A stretch of DNA of 64,000 nt from Alkalisalibacterium limincola (GCF_008017755.1 NZ_VRTS01000011.1:1-64000), one strand, 5' to 3'; shown: positions 49,523 through 60,742, counted from the stretch's first letter. Notes: generated by a model from the sequence alone, not told the origin. Numbers and translations are program-made.

Positions 49523-50686
49523 TCAGCGGGTCGCGTCGGGGTGCTTGGCCAGCGCGCCGACCTTGACCGGGCGCACGCCGTCCATGACCAGCGCGTAGCT
49601 CACGTTGTTGAAGGTGCGGAACACCATCGCGTGGCCGGCAAAGTCATCGGGCAGGCGCACGGCGCTGGCGCTCGCGCGCAGCGGGTTGCGGGTGCGCACG
49701 TTGTCCGGCACGTGGCGGCCGCCGTTCCACAGCGAGAACACGGTGCCGTTGTCGATGCCGTCGGCGGAGCCGACCGACAGCGCCACGACCGAGCGTGGGC
49801 CACCGGCGCGGTAGCCGTCGGCCACCGAGAGCACGACGGCGCGGCCGTAGTCGGCGACTTCGGCCGGGGCGTGCGGCATGAACTGCAGGTCGAACGGCTG
49901 CGGCTCCACGCGCACCAGGCGATCGCCGGCGCGGACCTCGCGGCCCTCGTCGGTGACCAGCAGGCTGGTGACCTCGATGCCGCCCACCGCGCCACGGGTG
50001 ACCGTGGCGGTGGTGATGTCCATCAGCTCGATGCCCAGGTCCACCCGGTCGCGGCCGTAGTAGTTCACGTCCGACCAGTAGGCCTCCCAGTCCCGGCGCT
50101 CCTCGAGGCCGCGGAAGTCCAGGTCGATCGAACGGGCCGAGTAGTTGCCGCGTTCACGCCCCTGGCGACGGCTGATGCTGTACATCTGCGTCGGGCGCAC
50201 GATCGCGTACATGGCGCCCGGCTCCGCGTCCTCGATGCCGCGGGCGTAGGCCAGCTGCCCGGAGGCCGCGCGCATGCGCTCCTCCTCGAGGGCGACGATG
50301 TAGGGCAGGCCCTCGAGGCTGTCGACCACGCGCAGGCGGCGCAGGAACGGCTCGATGTCCGAGAGCGGGACCGTGTCGATGTAGTCCTCGGTGCGCGGAC
50401 CGGCCCGGGTCTCCAGGCGCGGCTCGCCACGCAGGTAGGCCAGGCTGATCACGTCACCCGGGTAGATCAGGTGAGGATTCGCGATCTGCGGGTTCGCCTG
50501 CCAGATTTCCGGCCACAGCCAGGGCTGCGACAGGAAGCGACCGGCGATGTCCCACAGCGTGTCCCCACGCTGTACGACGTAGGTGTCGGGATGGTCACCC
50601 CGCAGCTGGGCCGAGACGGCGAAGCTGGCGAACGTGAACAGCGCGATGGCTCCAATTGCAAGGAGCCGATGAAAGATGGTGGCCAT
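49523..50686 (-). CDS. Exported LysM-domain protein
   Basis: A 387-residue periplasmic protein with signal peptide (LLAIGAIALFTFASFAVSA, cleavage near residue 26) and one LysM peptidoglycan-binding domain at about 35-82 (TYVVQRGDTLWDIAGRFLSQ, NPHLIYPGDVI). The remaining 300 residues carry no recognised catalytic domain. This gene is very often found divergent from def in proteobacteria, as here. It probably attaches to the cell wall; its purpose is not known. Confidence 0.85.
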   Translation of the reverse strand: MATIFHRLLAIGAIALFTFASFAVSAQLRGDHPDTYVVQRGDTLWDIAGRFLSQPWLWPEIWQANPQIANPHLIYPGDVISLAYLRGEPRLETRAGPRTEDYIDTVPLSDIEPFLRRLRVVDSLEGLPYIVALEEERMRAASGQLAYARGIEDAEPGAMYAIVRPTQMYSISRRQGRERGNYSARSIDLDFRGLEERRDWEAYWSDVNYYGRDRVDLGIELMDITTATVTRGAVGGIEVTSLLVTDEGREVRAGDRLVRVEPQPFDLQFMPHAPAEVADYGRAVVLSVADGYRAGGPRSVVALSVGSADGIDNGTVFSLWNGGRHVPDNVRTRNPLRASASAVRLPDDFAGHAMVFRTFNNVSYALVMDGVRPVKVGALAKHPDATR

Positions 50687-50715
50687 GTACCTGATTCCCC
50701 GAGCAGGTTTTACGG

Positions 50716-50721
50716 ACTATA
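50716..50721 (-). promoter_or_regulatory. Possible -10 element for the LysM gene
   Basis: On the minus strand this reads TATAGT, 30 bases before the LysM start, with TTCTTT 17 bases further upstream as a poor -35. The region is AT-rich against the surrounding GC. Weak evidence. Confidence 0.25.
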
Positions 50722-50815
50722 GCCCAACTGTTTTCGGTAAAGAAAGCAAGCCCAATCATTGTAAAATGAACCAAATCCCCCACATACGCGTGTTTCGCAC
50801 CCCCCGGAAGGCACC

Positions 50816-51321
50816 ATGGCCAAGCTCGAAATCCTCGAATTCCCCGATCCGCGCCTGCGGACGCTGGCCGCGCCGGTGGAGCAGGTCGACGACGAACTGC
50901 GTGCGCTGATCGACGACATGTTCGAGACGATGTACGAGGCGCCGGGCATCGGCCTGGCCGCCTCCCAGGTCGATGTGCACAAGCGCCTGCTGGTGCTGGA
51001 CGTGTCCGAGGAGAAGGACGCGCCGCTGGTGCTGATCAATCCCGAGATCCTGGAGCGCTCGGCGAGCAGGTGTGCCAGGAGGGCTGCCTGTCGGTCCCGG
51101 GCGTCTATGCCGAGGTCAGCCGGGCCGACACGATCCGGGTGCGCGCGCTCGACCGCAACGGCGAGAGTTTCGAGCTGCAGGCCGACGGCCTGCTGGCGGT
51201 GTGCATCCAGCACGAGATGGACCACCTCGACGGCAAGCTGTTCGTCGACCACCTCTCGATGCTCAAGCGCGAGATGCTGAAGAAGAAACTGGCCAAGATC
51301 CGCCGGACGACCGCGGCCTGA
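50816..51321 (+). CDS. def: Peptide deformylase (frameshifted)
   Basis: Removes the formyl group from new proteins; an essential metalloenzyme. All three motifs are present: GIGLAASQ (about residue 43), EGCLSVPG and QHEMDHLDG. The reading frame changes near 51062 between LERS and CQEGCLS. Restoring one G gives [14 protein letters not shown] and a protein of 168 residues, the usual size. Because the gene is essential and the motifs are intact, a sequence error is the best explanation. The ATG at 50816 has AAGGCACC upstream. It overlaps fmt by one base (TGATG). Confidence 0.9.
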
Positions 51322-52253
51322 TGGCGGCGCCGCTGCGGCTGGTCTTCGCCGGCACCCCCGAGTTCGCCGTTCCCTGCCTGCAGGCGGCTGTCGCCGCAGG
51401 CGAGGTGCTGGCCGTCTACACGCAGCCCGACCGCCCCGCCGGCCGGGGCCGCCAGCTGCAGCCCTCGCCGGTGAAGCGTGCCGCCCTCGAGCACAGCATC
51501 GAGGTGCGCCAGCCGCTCTCGCTGCGCACCGCCGAGTCCAAGGCGGCCCTGCGTGCGCTGGCGCCGGACCTGATGGTGGTGGTGGCCTACGGCCTGATCC
51601 TGCCGCAGTCGGTGCTCGACATCCCCACGCACGGGTGTTGGAACGTGCACGCCTCGCTGCTGCCACGCTGGCGCGGCGCGGCCCCGATCCAGCGCGCGAT
51701 CGAGGCCGGCGATCCGGTCTCGGGCGTGTGCCTGATGCAGATGGAGCGCGGGCTGGACACGGGCCCGGTGCTGCTGCGTCGGGAACTGGCGCTGGCGGCG
51801 GACGAAACCGGCGGCAGCCTGCATGAACGCCTGGCGGTACTGGGTGCGCAGGTGCTTGCCGACGGCCTGGCACGACTGGCCGCCGACGGGTCGCTGCCGG
51901 CAACGCCGCAGCCCGAGGCGGGCGTGACCTACGCCCACAAGCTCGACAAGGCCGAGGCACGGCTGGACTGGGCGCAGCCGGCCGCGGTGCTGGCGCGACG
52001 CGTGCGTGCGTTCAATCCCTGGCCGATCGCCGAGGCGCAACTGGCCGGTGAGCGCCTGCGCGTGCACGCCGCCGAGCCGGTCGACGGCCCGGCCGGCGCG
52101 CCACCCGGGGACGTCGTCGCCGCCAGCCGGGACGGCCTCGTGGTGGCCTGCGGCGAGGGTGCACTGAGGCTGCTGCAGGTGCAGCGCGACGGCGGACGGC
52201 CGATGGCGATCGCCGACTACCTCAATGCGCGGCCGCAGTTGAAAAGCGCATGA
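51321..52253 (+). CDS. fmt: Methionyl-tRNA formyltransferase
   Basis: Formylates initiator Met-tRNA using 10-formyl-tetrahydrofolate. The 310-residue protein has [18 protein letters not shown], the catalytic-region motif [28 protein letters not shown] and a C-terminal OB-like domain ([19 protein letters not shown]). The ATG at 51321 overlaps the def stop, the classic def-fmt coupling. It overlaps rsmB by four bases (ATGA). Frame intact. Confidence 0.95.
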   Translation: MAAPLRLVFAGTPEFAVPCLQAAVAAGEVLAVYTQPDRPAGRGRQLQPSPVKRAALEHSIEVRQPLSLRTAESKAALRALAPDLMVVVAYGLILPQSVLDIPTHGCWNVHASLLPRWRGAAPIQRAIEAGDPVSGVCLMQMERGLDTGPVLLRRELALAADETGGSLHERLAVLGAQVLADGLARLAADGSLPATPQPEAGVTYAHKLDKAEARLDWAQPAAVLARRVRAFNPWPIAEAQLAGERLRVHAAEPVDGPAGAPPGDVVAASRDGLVVACGEGALRLLQVQRDGGRPMAIADYLNARPQLKSA

Positions 52254-53563
52254 ACGCACCGGCCCCGGGCGCGCCCGCCCGTGCGATCGCCGCGCGGGTG
52301 ATCTGCGCGGTCATCGACGAGGGACGCTCGCTCAAGGCCGAGCTGGCTCGCCAGCTGCCGGCGCTGCGCGACAGCCGCGACCGTGCACTGGTCGAAGCGA
52401 TGTGCTTCGAGGCGCTGCGCTGGCGACGGCCCTACGAGCATGCGTTGACGCAATGGATGAGCCGCCCGCTGCCTGCCCGCGAGCGGCGCGTGCACGCGCT
52501 GCTGCTGGCCGGCCTGGCGCAGCTGCATGCGATGAAGCTGCCGCCGCACGCGGCCCTGTCGGCCACCGCCGAGGCGGCCCGCCTGGTGGGCGGCGGCAAG
52601 CTGGTCGGCCTGGTCAACGCCTTGCTGCGGCGGGCCACCCGGGAAGCGCTGCCGGTCGCGGATTCCGACGCGGTGCGCAGCAGCCATCCGGACTGGCTGC
52701 ATGCGCGCCTGGCCGCGGACTGGCCCGCGGATGCCGCGCGCATCCTCGAGGCCAACAACACCGCCGCGCCGATGTGGCTGCGGGTCAATGCACGGCGCGG
52801 CGCGCGCGAGGACTACGCGCGGCAGCTCGAGCAGGCCGGCATCGGCCATGGCTTGCCCGGGTTTCCCGCCTGTGCGGTCCGCCTCGACGCCCAGGTCTCG
52901 CCGACGACCTTGCCCGGGTGGAGCGAGGGTGCCGTGTCGGTGCAGGACCTCTCCGCGCAGCTGGCGGTGCTGGCGCTGGCGCCCACCGACGGCGAGCGCG
53001 TGCTCGATGCCTGCGCGGCGCCCGGCGGCAAGACGGCGCACCTGGTCGAGGCTGCCTCCGGGCTGCAGTTGCTGGCGCTGGACCGCGACCCGGATCGCCT
53101 GGCGCGGGTCGCCGACTCGCTCGCACGGCTTGGCCTCGATGCGGATGTCGAACGCAAGGCCGCCGATGCCGCCGACACACCGACCTGGTGGGACGGCCGC
53201 GCATTCGACGCGATCCTGCTCGACGCGCCGTGCTCGGCCACCGGCATCATCCGTCGCCAGCCCGACATCAAGTGGCACCGGCGCGAGGACGACATTGGCG
53301 CGCTGGCCCGGCAGCAGGCGCGCCTGCTCGATGCGCTGTGGCCGACGCTGCGGCCCGGTGGCCGGCTGCTGTACGCCACCTGTTCAATCCTGCGCGAGGA
53401 GAACGCGATGCAGGTCGAAGGCTTCCTCTCACGAACCGGTGATGCGCGCGCACTGGCGCTGCCCGATGCGTTCGGTCGCGCCGAAGGGCCCGGTCGCCAG
53501 CGCCTGCCCGGCGAGGGCGGCGGCGACGGCTTCTTCTACGCCCTGATCGGGAAGCAGGCCTGA
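52250..53563 (+). CDS. rsmB: 16S rRNA m5C967 methyltransferase RsmB
   Basis: Methylates C967 of 16S rRNA using S-adenosylmethionine. The 437-residue protein has an N-terminal NusB-like RNA-binding domain ([33 protein letters not shown]) and a Rossmann methyltransferase domain with [13 protein letters not shown], the Pro-Cys motif DAPCSATG and the catalytic Cys in [10 protein letters not shown]. It overlaps the fmt end by four bases in the def-fmt-rsmB operon. Frame intact. Confidence 0.94.
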   Translation: MNAPAPGAPARAIAARVICAVIDEGRSLKAELARQLPALRDSRDRALVEAMCFEALRWRRPYEHALTQWMSRPLPARERRVHALLLAGLAQLHAMKLPPHAALSATAEAARLVGGGKLVGLVNALLRRATREALPVADSDAVRSSHPDWLHARLAADWPADAARILEANNTAAPMWLRVNARRGAREDYARQLEQAGIGHGLPGFPACAVRLDAQVSPTTLPGWSEGAVSVQDLSAQLAVLALAPTDGERVLDACAAPGGKTAHLVEAASGLQLLALDRDPDRLARVADSLARLGLDADVERKAADAADTPTWWDGRAFDAILLDAPCSATGIIRRQPDIKWHRREDDIGALARQQARLLDALWPTLRPGGRLLYATCSILREENAMQVEGFLSRTGDARALALPDAFGRAEGPGRQRLPGEGGGDGFFYALIGKQA

Positions 53564-53564
53564 C

Positions 53565-54599
53565 ATGCGAATCGCCCACCTGTTGCTGACCAGCCGTTTC
53601 GCCGGCAGCGAGCGCCACGCGCTGGAACTGGCCGCCGCCCAGGCCGAGGCCGGCCACGAGGTCCGCCTGGTGATCCGGCGCAAGGCCGCGCAGGACCGGC
53701 CCGACGCGATCGCCCACCGCGTCGACCCGAAGGTCGGCGTGGAGGTGGTCGACGACTGGCTGGCGCGCTGGCCGGCCAAGCGCCAGGCGGCGAAGTTCGT
53801 GCGCTCCTGGAAGCCCGACGTGGCGCACGCGCACCTGGGTTCGGCCTGCAAGTCGCTGCGCGGTCTGGACGGCACCTGCCTGCGCGTCTCGACGCTGCAC
53901 ATCGAGTACAAGCCGCAGCACCACGCGCACCTGGACGGCCTCATCGCGATCGCCCCGTGGCAGCTGCAGGCGATCCCGGCCGCGTTGCGCGCCAACAGCG
54001 TGCAGATCGACAACTGGACGGTGCCGGTGGCGCCGTCGCCCGGCGCGCGCGAGCGCATCCGTGCCGGGCACGGCATCGCCGCCGACGCGTTCGTGTTCGG
54101 GGCGCTGGGCAGGGTCGAGCACAGCAAGGGGCTGGACGTGCTGGTGGAGGCGTTCAAGCGCGCGGACATCCCCGGGGCGCGCCTGGTCATCGTCGGCCAG
54201 GGCAAGGCCTTCGATGCGGTCCGCGCAGCCGCGCCCGACGGCGTGGTGATGCCCGGGTTCACCGACCGCGCCCATGACTGGCTGGCCAGCTTCGACGTGT
54301 TCGTCAGTGCCGCGCGCTCGGAACCGTTCGGACTGGTCTTCCTGGAGGCGATGTCGCACGGGTTGCCGGTGGTGGCGAGTGCCAGCCAGGGGGGAAGCTA
54401 CCTGGCACCCCTGTTCGGCCGGCCGCCGGTGCCGGTCGGAGACGCCGCGGCCCTGGCCCAGGCGCTGGTGGAGGTGCATGCCGCCGGCCGGCGCCGGGTC
54501 GACTACCCGATGCAGCGCTTCGACCGCGCCGCGCGGGTGGACGAGGTCGAGGCCTTCTACCGCGCGGGCATCGCGCGGGTGCGGCACGCGGCCGGCTGA
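53565..54599 (+). CDS. GT4-family glycosyltransferase
   Basis: A 344-residue cytoplasmic enzyme with a GT-B fold. The N-terminal acceptor half begins IAHLLLTSRFAGSERHALEL. The C-terminal donor half contains GALGRVEHSKGLDVLVEAF, LVIVGQGKAF and the E-x7-E motif in SEPFGLVFLEAMSHGLPVVA. These define family 4 retaining transferases, which use nucleotide sugars. It lies one base after rsmB. The length and isolated position suggest a cell-envelope sugar transfer role; acceptor and sugar cannot be predicted. Frame intact. Confidence 0.85.
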   Translation: MRIAHLLLTSRFAGSERHALELAAAQAEAGHEVRLVIRRKAAQDRPDAIAHRVDPKVGVEVVDDWLARWPAKRQAAKFVRSWKPDVAHAHLGSACKSLRGLDGTCLRVSTLHIEYKPQHHAHLDGLIAIAPWQLQAIPAALRANSVQIDNWTVPVAPSPGARERIRAGHGIAADAFVFGALGRVEHSKGLDVLVEAFKRADIPGARLVIVGQGKAFDAVRAAAPDGVVMPGFTDRAHDWLASFDVFVSAARSEPFGLVFLEAMSHGLPVVASASQGGSYLAPLFGRPPVPVGDAAALAQALVEVHAAGRRRVDYPMQRFDRAARVDEVEAFYRAGIARVRHAAG

Positions 54600-54705
54600 C
54601 GGCAAGCGGGCATCCGGGCGCTACAATGCCGGCGACGGCTCGCGCCGGCCCGGGAGGGCTGCGTGGCGCGGGACGTCCCCGACCTTGGGCGATGCTGGGG
54701 AGCGC

Positions 54706-56085
54706 ATGAAAATCCTGATTCTCGGAGCCGGCCAGGTCGGTTCTTCGGTCGCCGCGGCGCTGTCCTCGGAAAACAACGACATCACCGTCGTCGACACCGA
54801 CACCGCCCGCCTGCGCGACCTCGCCGAACGCCTCGACATCCGCACGGTGGTCGGCCACGCCTCGCTGCCGCGGGTGATGGAGCAGGCCGGTGCCGACGAT
54901 GCGGAGATGATCGTCGCGGTCACCTCCAGCGACGAGGTCAACCTGGTGGCCTGCCAGGTGGCCAACCGCCATTTCCGGACGCCGACGCGCGTGGCGCGCG
55001 TGCGCGAGGCCAGCTATCTCGACATTCCCGGGCTGACCTCGGGCGACGACGCCGCCGTGACCGCCGCGATCAGCCCCGAACAGCTGGTCTGTCGCCACGT
55101 CGAGCGGCTTATCGAGCATCCGGGCGCACTCCAGGTGCTCGACTTCGCCGACGGCCGTGCCCAGCTGGTGGGCGTGCGCGCGGTGCCCGGTGGCGCCCTG
55201 GTCGGCCACCAGATCAAGGAACTGCGCGGACACCTTCCAGCCAACGTCGACGCCCGCGTGGCGGCGATCTTCCGCGGCGGGCGGGCGATCAAGCCCGAGG
55301 GCACGACGGTCATCGAGGCCGAGGACGAGGTGTTCTTCCTCGCTGCGCGGCAGGACATCCTGACCGTGATGAGCGAGATGCGGCACGTGGACACCAAGCG
55401 CACCCGGCGCGTGTTCATCACCGGTGGCGGCAACATCGGCCGGGCGCTGGCGCATTCGCTGGAGAACCGCTATTCGGTCAAGGTGCTGGAGCGCTCGCGC
55501 GACCGTGCCAAGTACATCGCCGAGGACCTGGTGAACACGATCGTGCTGGTCGGCGAGGCGGCCGACGAGGACCTGCTGCGCGAGGAGAACATCGACCAGA
55601 CCGACATCTACTGCGGCCTGACCAACGACGACGAGGCCAACATCCTCTCGGCGATGCTGGCCAAGCGCCTGGGCTGCCCGCGCGTGCTGTCGCTGGTGAA
55701 CCGCGCCGGCTACGCCGACCTGATCGAGGGCGGTCCGATCGACATCGCGATCAGCCCCTCGCAGGTCACGCTGGGCGCGCTCCTGGCGCACATCCGCGAG
55801 GGTGCGCCGGCGCGGGTCCACTCGCTGCGCCGCGGTGCCGCCGAGGCGATCGAAGCGGTGGCGCGTGGCGACCGCCGTACCTCGAAGATCATCGGCCGCA
55901 GCGTCGACGACCTCAACCTGCCCGAGACCGCCACGATCGGGGGCATCGTGCGCGGCGACCGGCTGGTCATCGCCCACCACGACGTGCTGATCGAGCCCGA
56001 CGACCACCTCATCGTGTTCCTGATGGACAAGCGCCAGCTGCCCCAGGTCAACGCCTTGTTCCAAGCCGAGGCGACCTGGCTGTGA
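54706..56085 (+). CDS. trkA: Trk potassium uptake regulator TrkA
   Basis: Peripheral, NAD(H)-binding subunit that gates the TrkH K+ channel. The 459 residues are two RCK repeats, each with a nucleotide-binding Rossmann motif (ILGAGQVGSSVAAAL and ITGGGNIGRALAHSL) and a TrkA-C ligand domain (VVIEAED-type strands; GDRLVIAHHDVLIEPDDHLI). The ATG at 54706 follows GGGGAGCGC. It overlaps trkH by four bases. Length and organisation match the family; frame intact. Confidence 0.94.
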   Translation: MKILILGAGQVGSSVAAALSSENNDITVVDTDTARLRDLAERLDIRTVVGHASLPRVMEQAGADDAEMIVAVTSSDEVNLVACQVANRHFRTPTRVARVREASYLDIPGLTSGDDAAVTAAISPEQLVCRHVERLIEHPGALQVLDFADGRAQLVGVRAVPGGALVGHQIKELRGHLPANVDARVAAIFRGGRAIKPEGTTVIEAEDEVFFLAARQDILTVMSEMRHVDTKRTRRVFITGGGNIGRALAHSLENRYSVKVLERSRDRAKYIAEDLVNTIVLVGEAADEDLLREENIDQTDIYCGLTNDDEANILSAMLAKRLGCPRVLSLVNRAGYADLIEGGPIDIAISPSQVTLGALLAHIREGAPARVHSLRRGAAEAIEAVARGDRRTSKIIGRSVDDLNLPETATIGGIVRGDRLVIAHHDVLIEPDDHLIVFLMDKRQLPQVNALFQAEATWL

Positions 56086-57535
56086 ACCTGCGGTTCCACG
56101 CGATCCAGCGCGTGCTGGGCATCATCGTGATGCTGTCGTCGCTGTCGAAGCTGCCGCCGGTCGGCGTGGCGCTGTTCTACGGCGAGGGGGCCTGGTGGGT
56201 GTTCCTGTCGAGCTTCCTCGTCTCCTTCGCGATCGGCATGGCGCTGTGGCACCCGGTGCGCAACATCGAGTACCAGCTGCGGCTGCGCGACGGCTTCCTC
56301 ATCGTCACCGCGGCCTGGGTGGTGGCCAGCATCGTGTCCGCGCTGCCGTTCATGCACGCGCCGCCCTACCTGAGTTTCACCGCGGCGATGTTCGAGGCGA
56401 CCTCTGGCCTCACCACCACCGGCGCCACGATCATCACCGGCCTGGACGAGCTGCCGCGCAGCGTGCTGTTCTACCGCCAGCTGCTGCAGTTCGTCGGCGG
56501 CATGGGCATCGTCATCCTGGCCGTGGCGATCCTGCCGATGCTCAAGATCGGTGGCACGCAGCTGTTCCGGGCCGAGTCCGCCGGCCTCACCCGCGACACC
56601 AAGCTGACCCCGCGCATCGCCGAGACCGCCAAGCGCTGTGGGCGGTGTACTTCGCGCTGACGTTCCTGTGCGCGGCGTCGTACTGGGTGGCCGGCATGGA
56701 CCTGTTCGACGCGATCTGCCATTCACTCACCACCGTGTCCACGGCTGGCTTCTCCACCTATGACGCCAGCATGGGGCACTTCGACAACCCGGTCATCGAG
56801 TGGGTGGCGATCGTCTTCATGGTGCTGGGTGGCATGAACTTCGGCCTGCACTTCGTGGCCTGGCGGCGCGCGACGATGAGCGCCTACTACGGTGACGCCG
56901 AACTGCGCGCCTACCTGCGCATCCTCCTCGTCGCCTCGGTGCTGATCGCATTGATCATCTGGATCGGCGGGACTTTCGGTAGCTTTGTCGAAGCGTTCCG
57001 GCACGCAAGTTTCCACGTCGTGTCCAGCATGACCACCACGGGCTTCGGCCTCGACGACTACAGCTCGTGGGCGGGCATCGCCCCGTTGCTGTTGGTCCTC
57101 CTGGCGGTCATTGGCGGCACTTCGGGTTCGACGGCCTCGGGAATCAAGGTTGCGCGCGTGGTGATGCTGGTCCGGCAGGGCCTGCGCGAGGTGATCCAGC
57201 TGGTACACCCGAAGGGTCAGTTCCTGGTCAAGATGGGCGGCAAGCGGGTGTCGGAAAGTGTCGTCCTGTCGGTCAGTGGCTTCATCGCGATCTGGGCGCT
57301 TTGCTTCATGGCTGTCGTGATCGGAATGAACGCCACCGGCCTGGACCTGGAAAGCGCGTTCGGCGCAACCATCGCGACATTCACGAACCTCGGGCCGGGG
57401 TTGGGCGAAGTGGCCTCGAACTTCTCCACCGTGTCCACGGCCGCGGTGTGGCTGGGCACCGTGGCGATGGTGTTCGGGCGACTGGAAGTGTTCGCCGTGC
57501 TGGTGCTGTTCACCCCCGCCTTCTGGCGCGAATAG
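56082..57535 (+). CDS. trkH: Trk potassium channel subunit TrkH (frameshifted)
   Basis: Inner-membrane K+ translocating subunit. Four selectivity-filter-like loops are visible: TSGLTTTGATIITGL, TTVSTAGFSTYD, SSMTTTGFGLDDYS and FTNLGPGLGEVASNFS, separated by about ten helices. The GTG at 56082 overlaps the trkA stop. The frame shifts near 56632; restoring one G (AAGGCGCTG) gives RIAETAKALWAVYFALTFLC without a break and a 484-residue protein, standard for TrkH. Likely an error rather than a lost gene. Confidence 0.92.
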
Positions 57536-57536
57536 G

Positions 57537-57559
57537 GCCCGCCATCCGTCGAGGCGGGC
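57537..57559. terminator. Hairpin between convergent trkH and PH-domain genes
   Basis: GCCCGCC/GGCGGGC, seven base pairs with a nine-base loop, immediately after the trkH stop and touching the stop of the minus-strand gene. No T-run, so Rho-dependence is possible. Confidence 0.5.
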
Positions 57560-59167
57560 TACCAGTTGAGCCGGCTGGCCGCGATGCGCGCGCCGATCTC
57601 GCCGGCCAGCGCCGGGCGTCGGCCTCGGGCAGGTAGCGTGCGGCGAGGCTGGGCTCCAGGGGGTTGGCGCCGGCGGTGTCGAACCACAGCGTGGCCATGC
57701 GGTGGCGCCGGTCGAACGGCGTCTGTCGCAGTTCCACGGCCTGCAGCTTGGCGATCTCGGCGAAGCGCCAGCGCCGGTTCAACCAGCCGTGCCGCACCGC
57801 CACGGTATGGCCGTCGACCGCGTAGGCGGCACGCCGGGCCAGGCCGCGTGCGCGCCACACCAGCAGGGGCGTCAGCGCCAGCGCCCACAGTGCCGGCAAA
57901 CCGAAATGCCAGGTTGCCGCCGCCGTGCCCAGCAGCAGCAACCACAGCGAGGGCAGCAGCATGCGTCGCCACGCACGCGGGTGCAGCGGCTGCCAGGGCA
58001 GCGCCGGCAGCCCAGCTGCGGGAACAGCCGCGCCAGCAGGGCATCGATCGTCGCCGGCGGTGACACCGGCACCAGGTCGCGCAGGCTGCGCGGGTTGTTC
58101 TGGGCCTCGATCACCGCCGTGTCCACGCGCAGGCTCTGGCGCCCGAACCAGCGGTGCAGCAGGGTCTCGCTCAGGCTGAAGGCCTGGATCCGGCGCAGCG
58201 GGGTGTTGCCGCGCACCCGCGTGAGCAGGCCGGCCTCGACCTGGATGCGGCCGTCGAGCTCGCTGAGCGTGAAACCGTGGAACTGCAGCATCGACAGGGC
58301 GATGGACAGCAGCCGCAGCAGCAGCACGATGAGCGCCAGCAGCACGCCGCCGCCCAGCACCAGCGCCATCGTGCCGACCGCCTCGATCTCGCTGAGCCCA
58401 ACGCGCGCCATCAGCCATTCGGTGGCCGCCTCGGTGAGGTTGAACACCATGTTGCCGCCGCTCTGCATCATCAGGCCGAAGGCGGCGCCGACGACGATCA
58501 TGCCGCGGTTGGAGATCAGGCCCAGGCGGACCAGTTCCGAGGTCGGCAGCCGCAACAGGATTTCCCCGCTCTCGACGACAGGCGGGGAGGCGGCCCCGTC
58601 CGCAGCCGCACCGCTCGTGGCTGCGGGCGGAGTCGCGTGGGACTGTCGGACAAGCGCCTCGAGCGCCTGCGCGTCGGCCAGGCGCAGCACGCGCATCTCG
58701 GCCTCGGGCTTCACCCCGCCGGCCGATTCCAGCCGCACCTCGGCCACGCCGAAGAAGCGGTGCAGCACGTTGCGGTGCAGGGTGACGTTGTGGATCCGGC
58801 GGAAGGGCACGTCGCGGAACGTGCGCTGCAGCAGGCCGGAGCGGATGCGCAGCCCGTCGTGCTCGATGCGGAAGCGGTAGGTGAAGTACTGCAGCACCGC
58901 GTTGGCGGCCAGCACCAGCGCACCGACGGCGCCGATGATCTCCCAGGGCACGGCCCCCTCGCTGCCGCGTCGACCCATCAGCAGCACTACCACCAGCGGC
59001 ACGGCGAACTGGCGCAGGGTCATCAGCAGCACGAACAGCCATGACATCGGATGCAGGCGACGGTCCGGCGCGCTGGCGGGCGTCACGGCGTGGCCGGCGG
59101 CCAGCGCCGGGTTCCGGTCCCGGGCCGGGCCGGTGGTGGGCTCAGACGGCGTCGTCATCATCGCCAT
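57559..59167 (-). CDS. YdbT-like membrane protein with bacterial PH domains (two frameshifts)
   Basis: Membrane protein with PH (bPH2/YdbT-type) segments. It has two N-terminal helices ([23 protein letters not shown] and a second from [13 protein letters not shown]), then the PH signature [25 protein letters not shown], a second ([20 protein letters not shown], then LRRIQAFSL) and a third near the C-terminus ([20 protein letters not shown]). Frameshifts, one base missing each, lie near 58015 and 57617; correction gives 536 residues ending IAASRLNW. It overlaps the smaller PH gene by 26 bases, as in the ydbS-ydbT pair. Role unknown in this order; in Bacillus the pair is linked to bacteriocin resistance. 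Confidence 0.78.
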
Positions 59168-59681
59168 CGCGGTCGATCAGGTCGTTGCGCACCTCGCGGC
59201 CGCGCACGGCCCCCATGCCGGCCAGTCGGACCGCATTCATGCGCGTACCGGCGGTGTGCACCACCAGCGAGGCCAGTCCGAGCATGCGCTCGATCGGGCC
59301 GCGCTCGAGGTCGAGGTGCTGCACGCGCGAGCGCGGCACCAGGGTTTCGCTGCGCCACCACAGCCCGCGCCGGATGCGCAGGCCCACTTCGTCGAGCAGG
59401 AAGCGGGTGCGTCGATGGCGCACGTGGCCGTGGAGGGTGGCGAGGCCCAGCACCACCAGCCAGCCCAGTGCCGCCAGCGCGACCACCCATCCGCCGCGGT
59501 CGTGGAAGAGGATGCCCAGCGTCAGCGCCGCACCCGTGGCGGGCAGGCCGAAGCCAAGCAGCGAGGACAGGATGTAGGCCGTGCGGGCCTTGGCGGGCAG
59601 GGCTTCCCAGTCGCCGCTGTACAGGCCGTTGCGGGTCCAGGCTTCCGGCAGCGCGTGGGGATGCTGTGGCTCGGCGTGCAT
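59142..59681 (-). CDS. YdbS-like membrane protein with a PH domain
   Basis: A 179-residue protein with two hydrophobic helices ([21 protein letters not shown] and [20 protein letters not shown]) and one bacterial PH domain ([36 protein letters not shown]). It is the upstream gene of a two-gene PH-domain unit with the larger YdbT-like protein. Start at 59681 (MHAEPQHPH) with CAAGGAGTGC upstream. The acidic end DGDDDDAV lies in the overlap. Molecular role unknown; a complex of the two proteins is likely by analogy. Confidence 0.8.
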   Translation of the reverse strand: MHAEPQHPHALPEAWTRNGLYSGDWEALPAKARTAYILSSLLGFGLPATGAALTLGILFHDRGGWVVALAALGWLVVLGLATLHGHVRHRRTRFLLDEVGLRIRRGLWWRSETLVPRSRVQHLDLERGPIERMLGLASLVVHTAGTRMNAVRLAGMGAVRGREVRNDLIDRDGDDDDAV

Positions 59682-59710
59682 GCAGCACTCCTTGGGGCAG
59701 TGGGGCGAGT

Positions 59711-60664
59711 CTAACCTCGCGACCGTGGGCTGGCGCGGCCGTAGCAGTCCGGCCAGTACGGATTGTCGGGCACGGTGCCGGGTGGGCGGATCTTGAATCG
59801 CTTGTAGGTCCACTGGTACTGCGAGGGGTCGCGCGAGGCGACGGCCTCGATCGTCCGGTTCAGGGCGGCCAGTGCGGCCGGGTCGTCGCCGGCCACCGCT
59901 ACGGGCATCGGCTGGAAGTGCACCGCGTAGCGGCCATCGGCCTGCAGCTCGGTGAACGCAACGAGCATCGCCGCACCGGTGCGTGCGGCCAGCTTCGAGT
60001 ACAGCGTCATCGTCAGGGCCGGCTGGCCGAAGAACGGTGCGAACTCGCCCTCGCCGGCCTTGGGCTGCTGGTCGGGCAGGATGCCGACCACGCCGCCCCC
60101 TCGCAGCCGCTTCACCAGTTGCCGCACGCCGTTGGCGTCGGCCCGGACCGGCGTGACGCCCGGCGCCGAGCGCACCCGGTGCATGTACAGGTCGCCGGCA
60201 CGGCTGTCGGGCGGGCGGTACAGCACCGCCAGCGGGTCGAGCGAGGCCAGGTACAGGGCCAGCAGCTCCCAGTTGCCGTAGTGGGGCGTGGCGATCATGA
60301 GTCCGCGTCCGCCTTCGCGCGCCGCGCGGTAGTGCTCGAGCCCGTGGACGGCGCCGACCAGTTGCAGGGCTTCGGTCGGGGGGCGGCTCCACACCCGCAG
60401 CGTTTCCAGCAGCGTGGCCCAGGTGTGGGCGAGGATCGCCTCGGCCAGCGCCGCCCGCTCCCCCTGCGTGGTGCCGGTGGCGGTCAGTTCCAGGTTGCGA
60501 CGGGTGATGCGGAAGTCGCGGCTGTTGCGGCGTGCCGAGCGTGCGCCGATGCGCGCCCCCGCGCCGCGCAGCCAGCGCCTGGGCAGGCGGCCGGCGAGCC
60601 AGGTCAGGGCCAGCAGCAGCCGCGCCTTCAGACGGGCGAACAGGGGGTCCGGGGATGCGCTCAT
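59711..60664 (-). CDS. Lipid A (LpxL/HtrB-like) acyltransferase
   Basis: Inner-membrane acyltransferase that adds a secondary acyl chain to lipid A precursors. The 317-residue protein has an N-terminal hydrophobic helix ([17 protein letters not shown]) and the LpxL active-site motif HYGNWE (HX4E) around residue 135. [19 protein letters not shown] and [18 protein letters not shown] follow, all typical of the family. I start at the ATG at 60664 ([16 protein letters not shown]). It could be LpxL, LpxM or a related acyltransferase; sequence alone does not decide. Confidence 0.85.
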   Translation of the reverse strand: MSASPDPLFARLKARLLLALTWLAGRLPRRWLRGAGARIGARSARRNSRDFRITRRNLELTATGTTQGERAALAEAILAHTWATLLETLRVWSRPPTEALQLVGAVHGLEHYRAAREGGRGLMIATPHYGNWELLALYLASLDPLAVLYRPPDSRAGDLYMHRVRSAPGVTPVRADANGVRQLVKRLRGGGVVGILPDQQPKAGEGEFAPFFGQPALTMTLYSKLAARTGAAMLVAFTELQADGRYAVHFQPMPVAVAGDDPAALAALNRTIEAVASRDPSQYQWTYKRFKIRPPGTVPDNPYWPDCYGRASPRSRG

Positions 60665-60742
60665 CACCCCAAGTCTAGCGGCTGGGGCCCGCGGATCGGC
60701 GCGCGATTGACCGACGCGCCGGACAGGCCCCAGCATGCCCCC

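Noticed and set aside
50816-51321. Peptide deformylase as a true pseudogene
   Set aside because: The gene is normally essential, all catalytic motifs are intact on both sides of the break, and one missing G explains the shift.
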